From JACRAV01 sp964571235 (GTDB lineage Bacteria > Zixibacteria > MSB-5A5 > GN15 > FEB-12): a stretch of DNA of 64,000 bases. Within the stretch, counting starts at the first letter, position 1, and each line of letters opens with the position of its first letter. Where the stretch lies: the NCBI GenBank assembly GCA_964571235.1, contig CAZNAI010000010.1:124001-188000 (forward strand). Reading direction: 5' to 3'. The notes under the pieces are model-generated. The model was not told the origin of the DNA. It was given only the letters and a program-made list of their open reading frames with translations, and did no database searches. This document shows positions 25,281-34,998 of the stretch, in pieces. Made by a program: the position numbers and the translations under genes.

Positions 25281-26573
25281 ATGAAAGCGTCCGACATGAC
25301 AGAAAAACTGACGACACCGAATCCCGGACCGACGACTGCTCATACCACACTCGACGTTGCCCGAATCAAAGCCGACTTTCCAATCTTAGACGAGAGGATC
25401 AACAGCCACAAGCTGGTGTATCTTGACTCAGCCGCGAGTTCTCAAAAACCGCGCGTGGTGATCGACGCGATCAGCGAGTATTACAGGAAGAGTAACGCCA
25501 ATGTCCATCGGGGACTTCACGTCTTATCGGAACGGGCCACTGAAGGATACGAGAAAACACGCACGCATGTGGCTTCGTTTATCGGCGGGGTCAATCGCGA
25601 AGAGGTTATCTTTACCCGGGGGGCCACTGAGTCGATCAATCTGGTCGCCTACACCTGGGGCGAAGTAAATATCAAAGAAGGTGACGAGATTGTCATCACC
25701 GAGATGGAACATCACGCCAATTTGGTTCCGTGGGTGATTCTCGCACAGCGCAAGAAAGCAGTGCTCAAGCGAATCCCGATCACGGTCTGCGGACACATTG
25801 ATTTGAGCGGCATCGACAAAATAATCACCGAACGCACGAAACTGGTTGCAATCTCGCACATGTCCAATGTGCTGGGGACAATCTCGCCCGTGTCGCAAAT
25901 TGCGGAGCTGGCGCATCAGGTCGGGGCCGTAGTTCTCGCCGACGGTGCCCAGGCGGCGCCGCATCTTCCGGTCGACCTGAAAACACTTGGTGTCGATTTT
26001 TACGCCTTCTCTTCTCACAAGATGCTCGGCCCAACCGGTGTGGGTATTCTCTGGGGACGCAAGGAACTGCTTGGGGCCATGCCTCCATTCAATTTCGGCG
26101 GCGAGATGATTCGTGAAGTACGTTACGACAAGATTACCTGGAATGACCTACCACACAAATTTGAAGCCGGTACCCCGAATATCGCCGACGTGGTGGCATT
26201 TGACGCCGCCCTCAGCTATTTGGAACAACTCGGCATGGCGAACATTCGCGCTCACGAAATGGAATTGACCGCCTACGCCCTTGAAAAACTGGGCCAAATC
26301 CCCCGGCTTGAGATTCAAGGTCCGCAGGAAGTGGAACTTCGCGGCGGAGCGATTTCGTTTACCGACCCGGATATTCATCCGCATGATATCAGCACCTATC
26401 TTGACTCGCGTGGCATAGCCATTCGTGCCGGACACCATTGCGCCCAGCCGCTGGTCAAGGCGCTGGGAAAGGTCGCCACCGCAAGGGCCTCACTGTATGT
26501 CTATAACGACAAAGGTGATATCGACGCCCTCTGTGACGCTCTTATTGAAATGAGAAAGTATTTTGGAGTATGA
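25281..26573 (+). CDS. sufS: cysteine desulfurase SufS
   Basis: A 430-residue PLP enzyme that takes sulfur from cysteine for cluster assembly. PLP binds at Lys247 in SSHKMLGPTG and the catalytic Cys387 lies in RAGHHCAQPLV, the short-loop form typical of group II (SufS) desulfurases. The start is set at MKASDMTEKL, nine bases after the Rieske stop and preceded by GGAGTGAGGA; an upstream Met overlaps the Rieske gene. About 25 non-conserved N-terminal residues precede the conserved IKADFPIL. It ends in an ATGA overlap with sufU, its usual sulfur acceptor. Confidence 0.95.
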   Translation: MKASDMTEKLTTPNPGPTTAHTTLDVARIKADFPILDERINSHKLVYLDSAASSQKPRVVIDAISEYYRKSNANVHRGLHVLSERATEGYEKTRTHVASFIGGVNREEVIFTRGATESINLVAYTWGEVNIKEGDEIVITEMEHHANLVPWVILAQRKKAVLKRIPITVCGHIDLSGIDKIITERTKLVAISHMSNVLGTISPVSQIAELAHQVGAVVLADGAQAAPHLPVDLKTLGVDFYAFSSHKMLGPTGVGILWGRKELLGAMPPFNFGGEMIREVRYDKITWNDLPHKFEAGTPNIADVVAFDAALSYLEQLGMANIRAHEMELTAYALEKLGQIPRLEIQGPQEVELRGGAISFTDPDIHPHDISTYLDSRGIAIRAGHHCAQPLVKALGKVATARASLYVYNDKGDIDALCDALIEMRKYFGV

Positions 26574-27064
26574 GCGAGCCCCTCGACGACATGTACCGCG
26601 AGATCATCCTCGATCATTTCCGCGCACCCCGCGGGAAGAAGCCGCTGGAACATTCTGACTTTGCATCCGACGGCATGAATCCATCCTGCGGCGACGAAAT
26701 CTCAATGCAGGTCGAAATGGACCACGGCGTACTTAAGGATGTGCATGTCAATTGCCGCGGTTGCGCTATTTCGGTGGCATCAGGTTCGATGCTTGCCGAA
26801 TCGGTTAAAGGGCGATCGTTTGAAGAGGTCGAACAACTGGCACAGGCTGTCAAGAAAATGCTCAAAGGGGATGTCGCTGAAATACCTAAGGAACTCGCCG
26901 ACTTGGATGCTCTGCGAGGTGTCCGGCAGTTCCCGGTGCGCGTAAAATGCGCTCTGCTCGCCTGGGTGACGTTGGTTGAAGGGCTTCGCAAATACCGCGA
27001 CGGTCACCCGCACGATAAGACTATGATCAACACCGAAGACGACGAACCCTCGGCGCAGGCATAA
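26570..27064 (+). CDS. sufU: SufU-type Fe-S scaffold / sulfur acceptor
   Basis: A 164-residue SufU protein. The zinc and sulfur-binding cysteines are Cys36 in NPSCGDEI, Cys63/Cys66 in VNCRGCAIS and a later Cys in VRVKCALLAW; the GCAISVASGSML phrase and the spacing mark it as SufU and not IscU. In Gram-positives SufU takes persulfide sulfur from SufS by zinc-ligand exchange. The gene overlaps sufS by four bases and is followed after five bases by sufT. Its acidic C-terminal tail is variable. Confidence 0.93.
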   Translation: MSEPLDDMYREIILDHFRAPRGKKPLEHSDFASDGMNPSCGDEISMQVEMDHGVLKDVHVNCRGCAISVASGSMLAESVKGRSFEEVEQLAQAVKKMLKGDVAEIPKELADLDALRGVRQFPVRVKCALLAWVTLVEGLRKYRDGHPHDKTMINTEDDEPSAQA

Positions 27065-27069
27065 TAGCG

Positions 27070-27381
27070 ATGGCGATTCCAACCAAACAAGAAGTGTTCG
27101 AGGCGCTACGGCCGGTGCAGGATCCGGAAATCCGGATCGGCGTGGTCGACCTGGGACTCATTTATGATGCTCTAATTTCCGAAAGCGGCGACGTCAAAGT
27201 CAAGATGACACTCACCACCCCCGCCTGTCCGTACGGCGAGATGTTGATCCGGATGTGCCAGCGCGAGGTCGAGCAACTCGACGGTGTCACCAAGTGTGAG
27301 ATCGTGCTGGTCTGGGACCCGCCGTGGGACCCCAAGGAAATGGCTTCCGATTTGGCCAAGGATCAACTCGGTATCTGGTAA
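27070..27381 (+). CDS. sufT: SufT-like DUF59/MIP18 protein
   Basis: A 103-residue MIP18-family (DUF59) protein. The family phrases are VFEALRPVQDPEIRIGVVDL and, in the second half, TTPACPYGEMLIRM, with a conserved Cys. SufT proteins help mature Fe-S proteins and are last in many suf operons. It lies five bases after sufU. The following 112 bases hold no gene and separate the operon from the exporter genes. The exact client proteins are unknown. Confidence 0.9.
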   Translation: MAIPTKQEVFEALRPVQDPEIRIGVVDLGLIYDALISESGDVKVKMTLTTPACPYGEMLIRMCQREVEQLDGVTKCEIVLVWDPPWDPKEMASDLAKDQLGIW

Positions 27382-27493
27382 CGTAACTCTAACATTTCAG
27401 TATCGCATTCTGTCAGCGACAACTTGCACGCGTTCGACTCGTAATGCATATTGGCAGTCAAAATAGACAGACTGAACCGATTGGAATTGGGAC

Positions 27494-28675
27494 GTGACCG
27501 ACGCAGACCTTTCTTCGCTAAGAATAGACAAGAGCAAAAAGACTTCCGACCGTCCGCCGAGTAAACTGTGGACCTGGCTGGGGATAATAGTCGTCGCAAT
27601 AGTGCTCGTGATTGGGTACTTCCTGTTGCGCGAACGATTGACGCCCGCCATGTCGGTGCGGGTGGTGTCGGCAACTCTCGTAACTGGAAACGACGCCTCT
27701 GCCAATCTGGTCGCGTCAGGGTATGTAGTCGCTCAACGCAAAGCAGAAGTTGCTTCCAAGGCGACCGGCCGGCTTGAATATCTCGGCTTTGAAGAAGGTG
27801 ATTTGGTAAAGGCTGGGCAGGTGATCGCGCGGCTGGACAACAAGGATTTTATGGCAACGCTCGATTTGACCAAAGCGACTCTGCAACAAGCCGAAGTCGA
27901 CTCGCTGGACAAAGGGCGCAAATACCGCCGGGCGAAATCACTGTTCAAATCAGGTTCAATCACCGACGCTGAGCTGGAATCGGCCGAGGCGGCTTACCGG
28001 AATGCCTCGGCGATGGTAGAGCAGGCCAAGGCAAATGTGCGGGTGGCGGAAGTGAGTCTTGACAACACCTACATTCGAGCGCCGTTTGATGGCACTGTGC
28101 TGACCAAGAACGCCGATGTCGGCGAGATTGTTGCGCCGTTTGCGTCGTCGGCGTCGTCGAAAGGATCGGTGGTCACGCTGGCCGACATGTCATCGCTTGA
28201 GGTCGAGGCCGACGTTTCAGAGTCAAATTTGGACCGGGTGCGGGTGGGCAGACCGTGCGAGATCATTTTGGATGCCTATCCGACCGTGCGCTATCCCGGC
28301 TCGGTGAAAAAAATAGTGCCGACCGCCGACCGGGCTCGAGCAACTGTCTTGACGCGCGTCGCGTTTAGTCAACTCGATGAGCGGGTTTTGCCGGAAATGT
28401 CGGCGCGGGTAAGTTTCTTTGTCGATTCGTCCGATCTGCGCCAATCCAGCGGCGCGAGTATGGTCACGGCGCCGAAAGATGCTGTCACCTCGCGCGGCAC
28501 CGACAAAGTTGTGTTTTTGGTAGTCGGCGAATTGGTCGCGATGACAACCGTGCAGACTGGAAAAGAGATCGGATCACAGATAGAGATCACCAGCGGTCTT
28601 CAGCCCGGACAAAAAATAGTTTTGTCGCCTCCGGGAAAGCTGGAAACAGGTCAGAAGATAACCATTATTCAATAA
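27494..28675 (+). CDS. MacA/HlyD-type periplasmic adaptor subunit
   Basis: A 393-residue membrane-fusion protein. One transmembrane helix (about residues 25-44, LGIIVVAIVLVIGYFLL) anchors it in the inner membrane; the rest is periplasmic: lipoyl halves (ASGYVVAQRKAEVASKATGR and YIRAPFDGTVLTKNADVGEIV), a coiled-coil hairpin (~110-175, rich in Ala, Glu and Lys), then beta-barrel and membrane-proximal domains. The start is a GTG; no strong ribosome site is seen. It pairs with the ATPase and two FtsX-type permeases that follow, as in MacAB-like or DevBCA-like exporters. Its outer-membrane partner is not in the window. Confidence 0.88.
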   Translation: MTDADLSSLRIDKSKKTSDRPPSKLWTWLGIIVVAIVLVIGYFLLRERLTPAMSVRVVSATLVTGNDASANLVASGYVVAQRKAEVASKATGRLEYLGFEEGDLVKAGQVIARLDNKDFMATLDLTKATLQQAEVDSLDKGRKYRRAKSLFKSGSITDAELESAEAAYRNASAMVEQAKANVRVAEVSLDNTYIRAPFDGTVLTKNADVGEIVAPFASSASSKGSVVTLADMSSLEVEADVSESNLDRVRVGRPCEIILDAYPTVRYPGSVKKIVPTADRARATVLTRVAFSQLDERVLPEMSARVSFFVDSSDLRQSSGASMVTAPKDAVTSRGTDKVVFLVVGELVAMTTVQTGKEIGSQIEITSGLQPGQKIVLSPPGKLETGQKITIIQ

Positions 28676-28685
28676 AGCGGATGGT

Positions 28686-29366
28686 ATGGCAGAAACATTA
28701 GTCAGAGTAGAGTCGGTTTCAAAATCGTACTGGCGGGACTCGCTGGAAATCCCGGTCCTGCGCAATATCACAATTGAGATTCCCAAAGGGGAATTTCTGG
28801 CATTGATGGGGCCATCTGGATCAGGCAAAACAACGCTCCTCAATTTGCTCGCGGGAATCGATCGGTCGTCGAATGGACGGGTGAAAGTCGGCGATGCTGA
28901 TCTGTCATCGCTTTCTGAGGGTGGCCTGGCGGCCTGGCGTTCGGCGCATGTCGGATTCATCTTTCAATTCTACAATCTGATCCCAGTGCTCAATGCCTTT
29001 GAAAATGTCGAGTTACCGCTCCTACTACTCAAGATGAGCAAAGCGGAACGGAAAAAGCAGGTGGAAACGGCCCTCACCATTGTCGGATTGGGCGACCGGA
29101 TGAAGCATTACCCCAATCAACTGTCGGGCGGACAGGAACAGCGAGTAGCGATTGCCCGCGCATTGGTGACCGACCCTGATCTTCTGCTGGCCGACGAACC
29201 CACCGGCGATTTGGACAAGCAATCGGCCGAGGACATCATGCTCTTGTTAAGCCGCCTCAACAAAGAATTTGGCAAGACAATTGTCATGGTCACTCACGAT
29301 CCTCGCGCGGCTGAAAAAGCTCACAAGATCATGCGTCTGGACAAAGGGGAATTGGCGACCGCATGA
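28686..29366 (+). CDS. ABC transporter ATPase, MacB/LolD type
   Basis: A 226-residue ATPase of the MacB/LolD/FtsE class. Walker A is GPSGSGKTT (about residues 40-48), the Q-loop region is GFIFQFYNLIPVLNAFENVELP, the signature is LSGGQEQRVAIARAL, and Walker B is DLLLADEPTGDLD. Small stand-alone ATPases of this type power MacAB-like and lipoprotein-sorting exporters. It lies ten bases after the adaptor and ends in an ATGA overlap with the first permease, so the four genes form one exporter operon. Confidence 0.94.
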   Translation: MAETLVRVESVSKSYWRDSLEIPVLRNITIEIPKGEFLALMGPSGSGKTTLLNLLAGIDRSSNGRVKVGDADLSSLSEGGLAAWRSAHVGFIFQFYNLIPVLNAFENVELPLLLLKMSKAERKKQVETALTIVGLGDRMKHYPNQLSGGQEQRVAIARALVTDPDLLLADEPTGDLDKQSAEDIMLLLSRLNKEFGKTIVMVTHDPRAAEKAHKIMRLDKGELATA

Positions 29367-30523
29367 AAGTACTCAAACTGATTAGTCGAAACTCATTTCG
29401 GCATCCGCTCCGAACCCTACTCACAGTGCTTGGTCTGGCGATCGCAGTAACGGCGTTCTGTGTGATACGCACCACTATCGACGCCTGGTATGCCGACTCG
29501 AAGGCCACGTCACCGGACATATTGGTTACTGTCAACCGGGTATCGATTGTCTTCACCCTGCCGATCTCGTCGATTGACAAAGTGAAACAGATCGAAGGAG
29601 TCAAATCCGTTTCCCACGCCAGTTGGTTTGGCGGCACGTATGTTGATCCAAAAAATTTCTTCGCCAAGTTCGTCGTCGATCAAAATGAGTACTTCGACCT
29701 GTACAAACAATGGGTAGTGCCGCCCGATCAATTGGAGGCGTTCAAAAGAGAGCGCAACGCGGTTGTGATTGGGCGCAAGCTGGCCGATCGGTTTGGATGG
29801 AAGCTCGGCGACGTTGTCCGGATTATGGGGGATATCTATCCCGGTGATTGGGACTTTGTCGTACGGGGTATTTACACCGGGGCGACTGACGGCGCCAATG
29901 AACTCAACTGGTTTTCGCGGTACGATTATTTGGACGAACGGATGCGCGAAACCGCCCCTCAGCGTGCCGGGCAGGTCGGCTGGTTGATTGTAAAGATTGG
30001 CGAGCCATCGCAGGCCGCCTCGGTATCGAAACAGATCGACGACCTGTTCGTCAATTCAGCCAACGAGACAAAAACGCAGACGGAAGAGGCATTCGCACTC
30101 AGTTTCGTGGAAATGTCGGGTACTATCATAAGTGGACTGCGCATTGTCTCTATTCTCGTCATTGGAATCATTCTCCTGGTGCTGGCTAACACCATGGCGA
30201 TGACGGCGCGGGAACGAATACGCGAGTACGCGGTATTCAAGACACTCGGCTTTTTGCCCCGCCATCTTGTGGGGCTTATTGTCGGAGAGTCGCTCGTGAT
30301 TGCGACCGCGGGAGGGATCGTCGGCCTGCTCCTAACCACTTTTGCGGTCGTTCCACTCTTGGAGCGGGCATTGGGCGACTTTTTGCCGGTGGTGAGAATA
30401 TCGATGTTCACGCTGGTGCTTGGCCTCGTAGCATCGCTGGTGGTCGGTCTGTTGGCCGCCGTCTTTCCAACCTTCAAAGCTGTGCGGACATCGATTGTCG
30501 ACGGATTAAGGATGCTGGACTAA
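29363..30523 (+). CDS. ABC transporter permease, FtsX/MacB type (first)
   Basis: A 386-residue permease with the FtsX/MacB layout: one N-terminal transmembrane helix (LLTVLGLAIAVTAFCVIRT, about 16-34), a periplasmic domain of ~220 residues, then three C-terminal helices (about 255-275, 308-330 and 345-375). The conserved loop AMTARERIREYAVFKTLGF precedes the later helices and resembles the coupling helix of this class. The start overlaps the ATPase stop (ATGA). The second permease starts two bases later. The cargo (peptide, lipid, drug or lipoprotein) is unknown. Confidence 0.87.
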   Translation: MKVLKLISRNSFRHPLRTLLTVLGLAIAVTAFCVIRTTIDAWYADSKATSPDILVTVNRVSIVFTLPISSIDKVKQIEGVKSVSHASWFGGTYVDPKNFFAKFVVDQNEYFDLYKQWVVPPDQLEAFKRERNAVVIGRKLADRFGWKLGDVVRIMGDIYPGDWDFVVRGIYTGATDGANELNWFSRYDYLDERMRETAPQRAGQVGWLIVKIGEPSQAASVSKQIDDLFVNSANETKTQTEEAFALSFVEMSGTIISGLRIVSILVIGIILLVLANTMAMTARERIREYAVFKTLGFLPRHLVGLIVGESLVIATAGGIVGLLLTTFAVVPLLERALGDFLPVVRISMFTLVLGLVASLVVGLLAAVFPTFKAVRTSIVDGLRMLD

Positions 30524-30524
30524 T

Positions 30525-31691
30525 ATGCCGTTGCTTGTATCATATTCAGTAAAAAACGCTTTCGCTCGGCGGTTAACCGGCACGCTCACCGTGGTTGGTG
30601 TGGCGCTGGTTGTCTTCGTATTCTGCGCGGTGCTTATGCTGGCCAAGGGGCTTGAAGAAACACTCGCCGAAACAGGAAGCCCAAACAACGTGATCGCCGT
30701 GCGAAAGTCAGCGAACACCGAGCTGGTCTCGATTTTGGTCCGCGGTGACGCCGACATTATCAAGTCCGATCCGGCGATTGCAAGAGATGCCGACGGTACT
30801 CCGCATTTTGCAAACGAACTTCTCATTCTTATCGGACTGGCAAAGAAATCAGACAGTACGATGGTCAATGTCAACGTGCGCGGCGGGACAAAAGAGTCGT
30901 TCGTTGCCAGACCGATGATAAAGATAACGCAGGGCCGCGAGTTTCGGCCGGGGGCAGATGAGGTGATTGTCGGCGCCAAGGTCGCGCAGGGATATCATGG
31001 TACCGGCCAGGGGGATCGGGTCAGATTCGGCGGGCGGGAATGGACAATTGTCGGTGTATTTACTGCCAATGGGTCTGGATTTGAATCGGAGATATGGGTC
31101 GATGTCGATCAACTTGGCGCGGCCTTCAATCGGCCGAGCTTTTCGTCACTGACTTTTCAGATCACACCGGGGACCGACTTTGTCGCGCTGAAAAAACGAT
31201 TAGAGGGTGACCCGCGATTGACTGTCGATGTCATGTCTGAGCCGGAGTACTACCGAAAACAGTCGGCGGCTTTTACTACTTTCATCCGGGTGCTCGGGAT
31301 GTTTATCGCAATTGTCTTCTCACTTGGCGCTGTTGTAGGCGCGATGATTACGATGTACGCGGCGGTGGCCAATCGCACTGTGGAGATCGGAACACTGCGG
31401 GCACTTGGTTTTGGGCGTCCCTCGGTACTCTTGGCATTCTTAATCGAGTCACTGGCTATTTCTGTCGTCGGCGGGGCGATCGGCATCGCGCTGGCTACCG
31501 TGTTGAGATTCCTTGAGATTTCAACCACCAACTTCGACACCTTTGCCGAGATTGCCTTTTCATTCCGCATGACGGGTGATATTGTCGTCTCCGGAATGAT
31601 CTTTTCGATTGTTATGGGCTTGGTCGGTGGATTTCTGCCATCGGTGCGGGCTTCGCGGCTCCGAATTGTCCAGGCGCTCAAGGCGCGTTAG
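30525..31691 (+). CDS. ABC transporter permease, FtsX/MacB type (second)
   Basis: A 388-residue paralogue of the preceding permease, also with one N-terminal helix (GVALVVFVFCAVLML), a large periplasmic domain holding the phrases NVNVRGGT and GREWTIVGVFTANGSG, and three C-terminal helices with the loop NRTVEIGTLRALGF. Two different permeases would give a heterodimer, unlike the homodimeric MacB. The end overlaps the stop of the convergent beta-CASP nuclease by four bases. No terminator is visible at the junction, so antisense transcription across it is possible. Confidence 0.87.
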   Translation: MPLLVSYSVKNAFARRLTGTLTVVGVALVVFVFCAVLMLAKGLEETLAETGSPNNVIAVRKSANTELVSILVRGDADIIKSDPAIARDADGTPHFANELLILIGLAKKSDSTMVNVNVRGGTKESFVARPMIKITQGREFRPGADEVIVGAKVAQGYHGTGQGDRVRFGGREWTIVGVFTANGSGFESEIWVDVDQLGAAFNRPSFSSLTFQITPGTDFVALKKRLEGDPRLTVDVMSEPEYYRKQSAAFTTFIRVLGMFIAIVFSLGAVVGAMITMYAAVANRTVEIGTLRALGFGRPSVLLAFLIESLAISVVGGAIGIALATVLRFLEISTTNFDTFAEIAFSFRMTGDIVVSGMIFSIVMGLVGGFLPSVRASRLRIVQALKAR

Positions 31692-33073
31692 GCCAATTCG
31701 ACCCGATCCCCCAGCTTGGGGATTGTGCATTCCCATCCGCGCTCGTTGCGCAAATGTCCGGCCATAGCCGTCGACTGATCCGGTTCGCCGTGGGTGATAA
31801 ACACCCGCTTGGGGGCGCTCTCCATCGGCTTTAGCCAATGCAGGATTTCGAAGTAGTCAGCGTGACCCGACAATCCCGAAATCTTGACAATCTTGGCGTT
31901 GACCTCGACCACTTGTTTGTGGATGTACACGGTCTTATCGCCGTTAAGGAGGCGACGACCGACTGTGCCTTCGGGCAAGAAACCCACAACGGCGACTGTC
32001 GTGCTCCTGCTTGGCAAACGGTTTATCAGGTGATGCATGATACGCCCGCCGGTCATCATGCCGCTGGCGGAAATAATAATCGCCGGACCGTTGAGCGTGT
32101 TGAGCTCTTTTGATGACTCACGCCGGCGGTGAAGAGTCACCCCTTTCCCTTCCAGCGCCGCAGAAACATCGGCGGGATTCTCCCCCAGCTTGTGATACGA
32201 CGAGTACTTTGCGAAAATGTCGGTCGCCGAAATGGCCATCGGTGAGTCAATATGAACCGGCACGTGGGGAATGCGGCCGTCACGCTCCAATAGGTTTAGC
32301 ATATAGATGATTTGTTGAGTTCGCCCGATGGCAAACGCGGGAATCAGGAGAACACGCTTTTGCGCGACAACTTCGTCGATAAGAGCGGCGAGCGCAAAGA
32401 AAGGATCTTCCGGTTCATGAATCCGCCCGCCATAGGTCGATTCGCAAATGAAGTAGTCGCATGGCGGCGGCGGTAACGGATCGACAACCATCGGCCCTGA
32501 ATATCGACCTATATCGCCTGAAAAGAGAATCGTTCGTTTCTGGTCGTTATCAGTGACTTCGAGTTCAACACAGGCGGCGCCGAGCAGATGACCAACGATA
32601 TGGTACTTAAACCGAAAGTGTTGTCCGATCTGTGTCCACGAGCCGAATGGCGTTGAATTGAACATACCGATTGCGGTCTCGGCATCGTCGGAAGTGAATA
32701 GCGGCAACGCCCGGTCGTGGCGGGTGGCCCGCTTCTTGTTGCGATATTCCGCGTCTTCTTCCTGAATCTGGGCCGTATCACGAAGGGTAATCGATGCGAT
32801 ATCACAGGTGGGCGGCGTCGCGAACACCGTACGGGCAAATCCCTGACGCACCATCCTCGGAAGGTACCCGACATGATCGACATGCGCGTGGGTGAGGACA
32901 ATGGCGGACAGCTTTCCCGGATCAAAGGCTGGGTCGATCCAGTTTCGCTCGCGCAGAATTTTTGCCCCTTGGAACATGCCGCAATCGATCAAGATGCTCT
33001 CGCCGCCGCACTCGACCAGATACTTCGAGCCGGTGACAGTTCCAGCCGCGCCGTGAAAAGTGACTGAAATCAC
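31688..33073 (-). CDS. beta-CASP metallo-beta-lactamase-fold RNase
   Basis: A 461-residue MBL-fold protein of the beta-CASP RNA-processing class. The zinc motif THAHVDHVGY has His62, His64, Asp66 and His67; later motifs are LFSGDIGR, IISASGMMTGG (beta-CASP motif A/B region) and ISGLSGHADYFE. The size matches the single-polypeptide RNases related to CPSF-73 and RNase J relatives, without the RNase J C-terminal extension. It is probably an RNA endo- or exonuclease; the targets are unknown. It is transcribed toward the ABC exporter, and overlaps its last gene by four bases. Confidence 0.88.
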   Translation of the reverse strand: MISVTFHGAAGTVTGSKYLVECGGESILIDCGMFQGAKILRERNWIDPAFDPGKLSAIVLTHAHVDHVGYLPRMVRQGFARTVFATPPTCDIASITLRDTAQIQEEDAEYRNKKRATRHDRALPLFTSDDAETAIGMFNSTPFGSWTQIGQHFRFKYHIVGHLLGAACVELEVTDNDQKRTILFSGDIGRYSGPMVVDPLPPPPCDYFICESTYGGRIHEPEDPFFALAALIDEVVAQKRVLLIPAFAIGRTQQIIYMLNLLERDGRIPHVPVHIDSPMAISATDIFAKYSSYHKLGENPADVSAALEGKGVTLHRRRESSKELNTLNGPAIIISASGMMTGGRIMHHLINRLPSRSTTVAVVGFLPEGTVGRRLLNGDKTVYIHKQVVEVNAKIVKISGLSGHADYFEILHWLKPMESAPKRVFITHGEPDQSTAMAGHLRNERGWECTIPKLGDRVELA

Positions 33074-33253
33074 CTGGCGCCTTTGGTTTTGTGGTTGTTC
33101 ACATGGACAGTATAGGTAGATTTTTTGGGGCGCGAAACCAAAAGTAGTTTGGGATTTCTGTCCCGAATGCCTCGCACTTCTCAGCTTGACTTGTGGCCTC
33201 CGGTGGCTGAACTTACCACCCGCGAAATCTCAAACGACGAAGTATAGGAGCGT

Positions 33254-34933
33254 ATGGCAGACAAATACATTTTTACCATGCTTGGGCTGAACAAATACTA
33301 TGGCCAAAAGCAGGTGCTCAAGAACATCAATCTCTGTTTCTTCCCCGGCGCCAAGATCGGCATTGTCGGCGAAAACGGCTCCGGCAAATCGACCGTACTG
33401 AAGATCATGGCCGGAATGGACGACGCGTTTCAAGGCGAGGCGTTTATCACGCCGGGGTATCAGCCCCGCCTCGTGATGCAGGAGCCGCTACTTGATTCAA
33501 ACCAGACCGTGCGGCAAACGCTCGAAGACGCCTTTTCGTCGATTACCACACTTCTCAAAGAATACGACACTCTTACCGGCAAAATGGCTGAACCGATGTC
33601 GGACGATGACATGACCGCCGCGATGAACCGGATGGGAGAATTACAGGACAAGCTCGATGTCGCTGATGCTTGGAATCTTGACCAGAAATTGGCAACTGCC
33701 TCCGATGCCCTCTGTCTTCCCGATGACGACCGGATTGTCGGTACACTCAGCGGCGGCGAACGACGACGGGTCGCGCTGTGCAAGGCGCTTTTGGAAAAGC
33801 CGGATTTACTGCTCCTCGACGAACCGACCAACCATCTGGACGCCGAGACGGTCGACTGGTTGGAAATTCAACTCAAGGAATATCCCGGTACGGTGATTGT
33901 TGTCACACACGACCGGTACTTTTTGGATAACATCACCAAATGGATTCTTGAGCTCGAAGGGGGCGTCGGAATACCGTGGGAAGGAAACTACACTTCCTGG
34001 CTTGAGCAAAAGTTATCCAAGCTCTCGGCCGAACAAAAGAAGAACTCGCCCCGCGCTCGCGCACTGGATCGAGAACTGGGCTGGCTTAAGATGAGCAACA
34101 ACGACCGTCAGGCGATGGCCCGTAGCCGCATCATGGAATATGCTCAGCTTATCGCCCGCGAGACAGCGACTTTGAAAGATGATGCCTCGGTCATTCAAAT
34201 CGCTCCGGGACCGGAACTGGGTGACAAGGTGGTCGAGTTCGCTGACGTGTCCAAAGCGTACGGCGATCAGGTGCTGTTCAATTCTGCCGGATTCAGTATT
34301 CCTCGTAATGCAGTGGTTGGACTGGTTGGTCCGAACGGCGCGGGTAAGACGACGCTATTCAAGATGATCGTAGGACAAGAGAAACCCGACAGCGGGAAAG
34401 TCGAGATCGGCTCGACTGTGAAAATCGCGTATGTCGATCAAGGACGCGAAAACCTGTCGACCGATGTTTCACTCCTTGACGAAGTCTCCGGTGGTGCGGC
34501 AGAGGTTATCCTGGGCAAACAATCGATCCCGGTGCGCCAATATCTCTCACGCTTTGGATTTAAGGGAGCAGATCAACAGAAGATGTCCGGCGAATTATCC
34601 GGCGGTGAGCGCAACCGGCTTCATCTTGCAAAGCTGTTGAAAGTCGGCGGGAATGTTCTCTTGCTCGACGAGCCTACAAATGACTTGGATGTCAATACGC
34701 TTCGTATGCTCGAAGAAGCGGTGCTGGATTTTGCAGGAACGGTGCTGGTGATCAGTCACGACCGGTATTTTCTCGACCGCATTTGCACGCATCTTCTGGT
34801 CTTTGAAGGTGACGGAAAACTTCGTTGGTTTGTCGGAAACTTCAAAGAATATGAAGAGCTTAGGATTAAAGAAACCGGTGGACATCAATTTGAGAACCGC
34901 CGCAACCGGTACCGGAAATTGGTCCGGGCGTAA
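33254..34933 (+). CDS. ettA: energy-dependent translational throttle protein EttA
   Basis: A 559-residue ABC-F protein with two ATPase domains. The first has GENGSGKST (about residues 39-47) and LSGGERRRVALCKAL with DEPTNHLD; the second has GPNGAGKTT and LSGGERNRLHLAKLL with DEPTNDLD. The long linker contains the PtIM interdomain arm, and the length and the phrase ARALDRELGWLKMSNNDRQA fit EttA. In E. coli EttA gates the first peptide bond according to the ATP/ADP ratio. GGAG lies eight bases ahead of the ATG. It is divergent from the nuclease gene; the 180-base gap holds no gene I can support. Confidence 0.92.
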   Translation: MADKYIFTMLGLNKYYGQKQVLKNINLCFFPGAKIGIVGENGSGKSTVLKIMAGMDDAFQGEAFITPGYQPRLVMQEPLLDSNQTVRQTLEDAFSSITTLLKEYDTLTGKMAEPMSDDDMTAAMNRMGELQDKLDVADAWNLDQKLATASDALCLPDDDRIVGTLSGGERRRVALCKALLEKPDLLLLDEPTNHLDAETVDWLEIQLKEYPGTVIVVTHDRYFLDNITKWILELEGGVGIPWEGNYTSWLEQKLSKLSAEQKKNSPRARALDRELGWLKMSNNDRQAMARSRIMEYAQLIARETATLKDDASVIQIAPGPELGDKVVEFADVSKAYGDQVLFNSAGFSIPRNAVVGLVGPNGAGKTTLFKMIVGQEKPDSGKVEIGSTVKIAYVDQGRENLSTDVSLLDEVSGGAAEVILGKQSIPVRQYLSRFGFKGADQQKMSGELSGGERNRLHLAKLLKVGGNVLLLDEPTNDLDVNTLRMLEEAVLDFAGTVLVISHDRYFLDRICTHLLVFEGDGKLRWFVGNFKEYEELRIKETGGHQFENRRNRYRKLVRA

Positions 34934-34947
34934 GTTGTCTCCAAATG

Positions 34948-34984
34948 AAAAAGAGCCGGGCAGAAATGTCCGGCTCTTTTTTTG
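34948..34984. terminator. bidirectional rho-independent terminator
   Basis: The 9-base arms AAGAGCCGG (34951-34959) and CCGGCTCTT (34970-34978) close a 10-base loop and are followed by a run of T (to 34983); A-runs at the other side (34948-34952) make it work in both directions. It sits between the convergent ettA and asnA genes. Confidence 0.85.
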
Positions 34985-34998
34985 TATGCGACTACAGT

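Noticed and set aside
30506..30979. Minus-strand open frame within the second ABC permease
   Set aside because: Low-complexity Ser/Thr-rich antisense translation of a membrane gene, no motif, no ribosome site.
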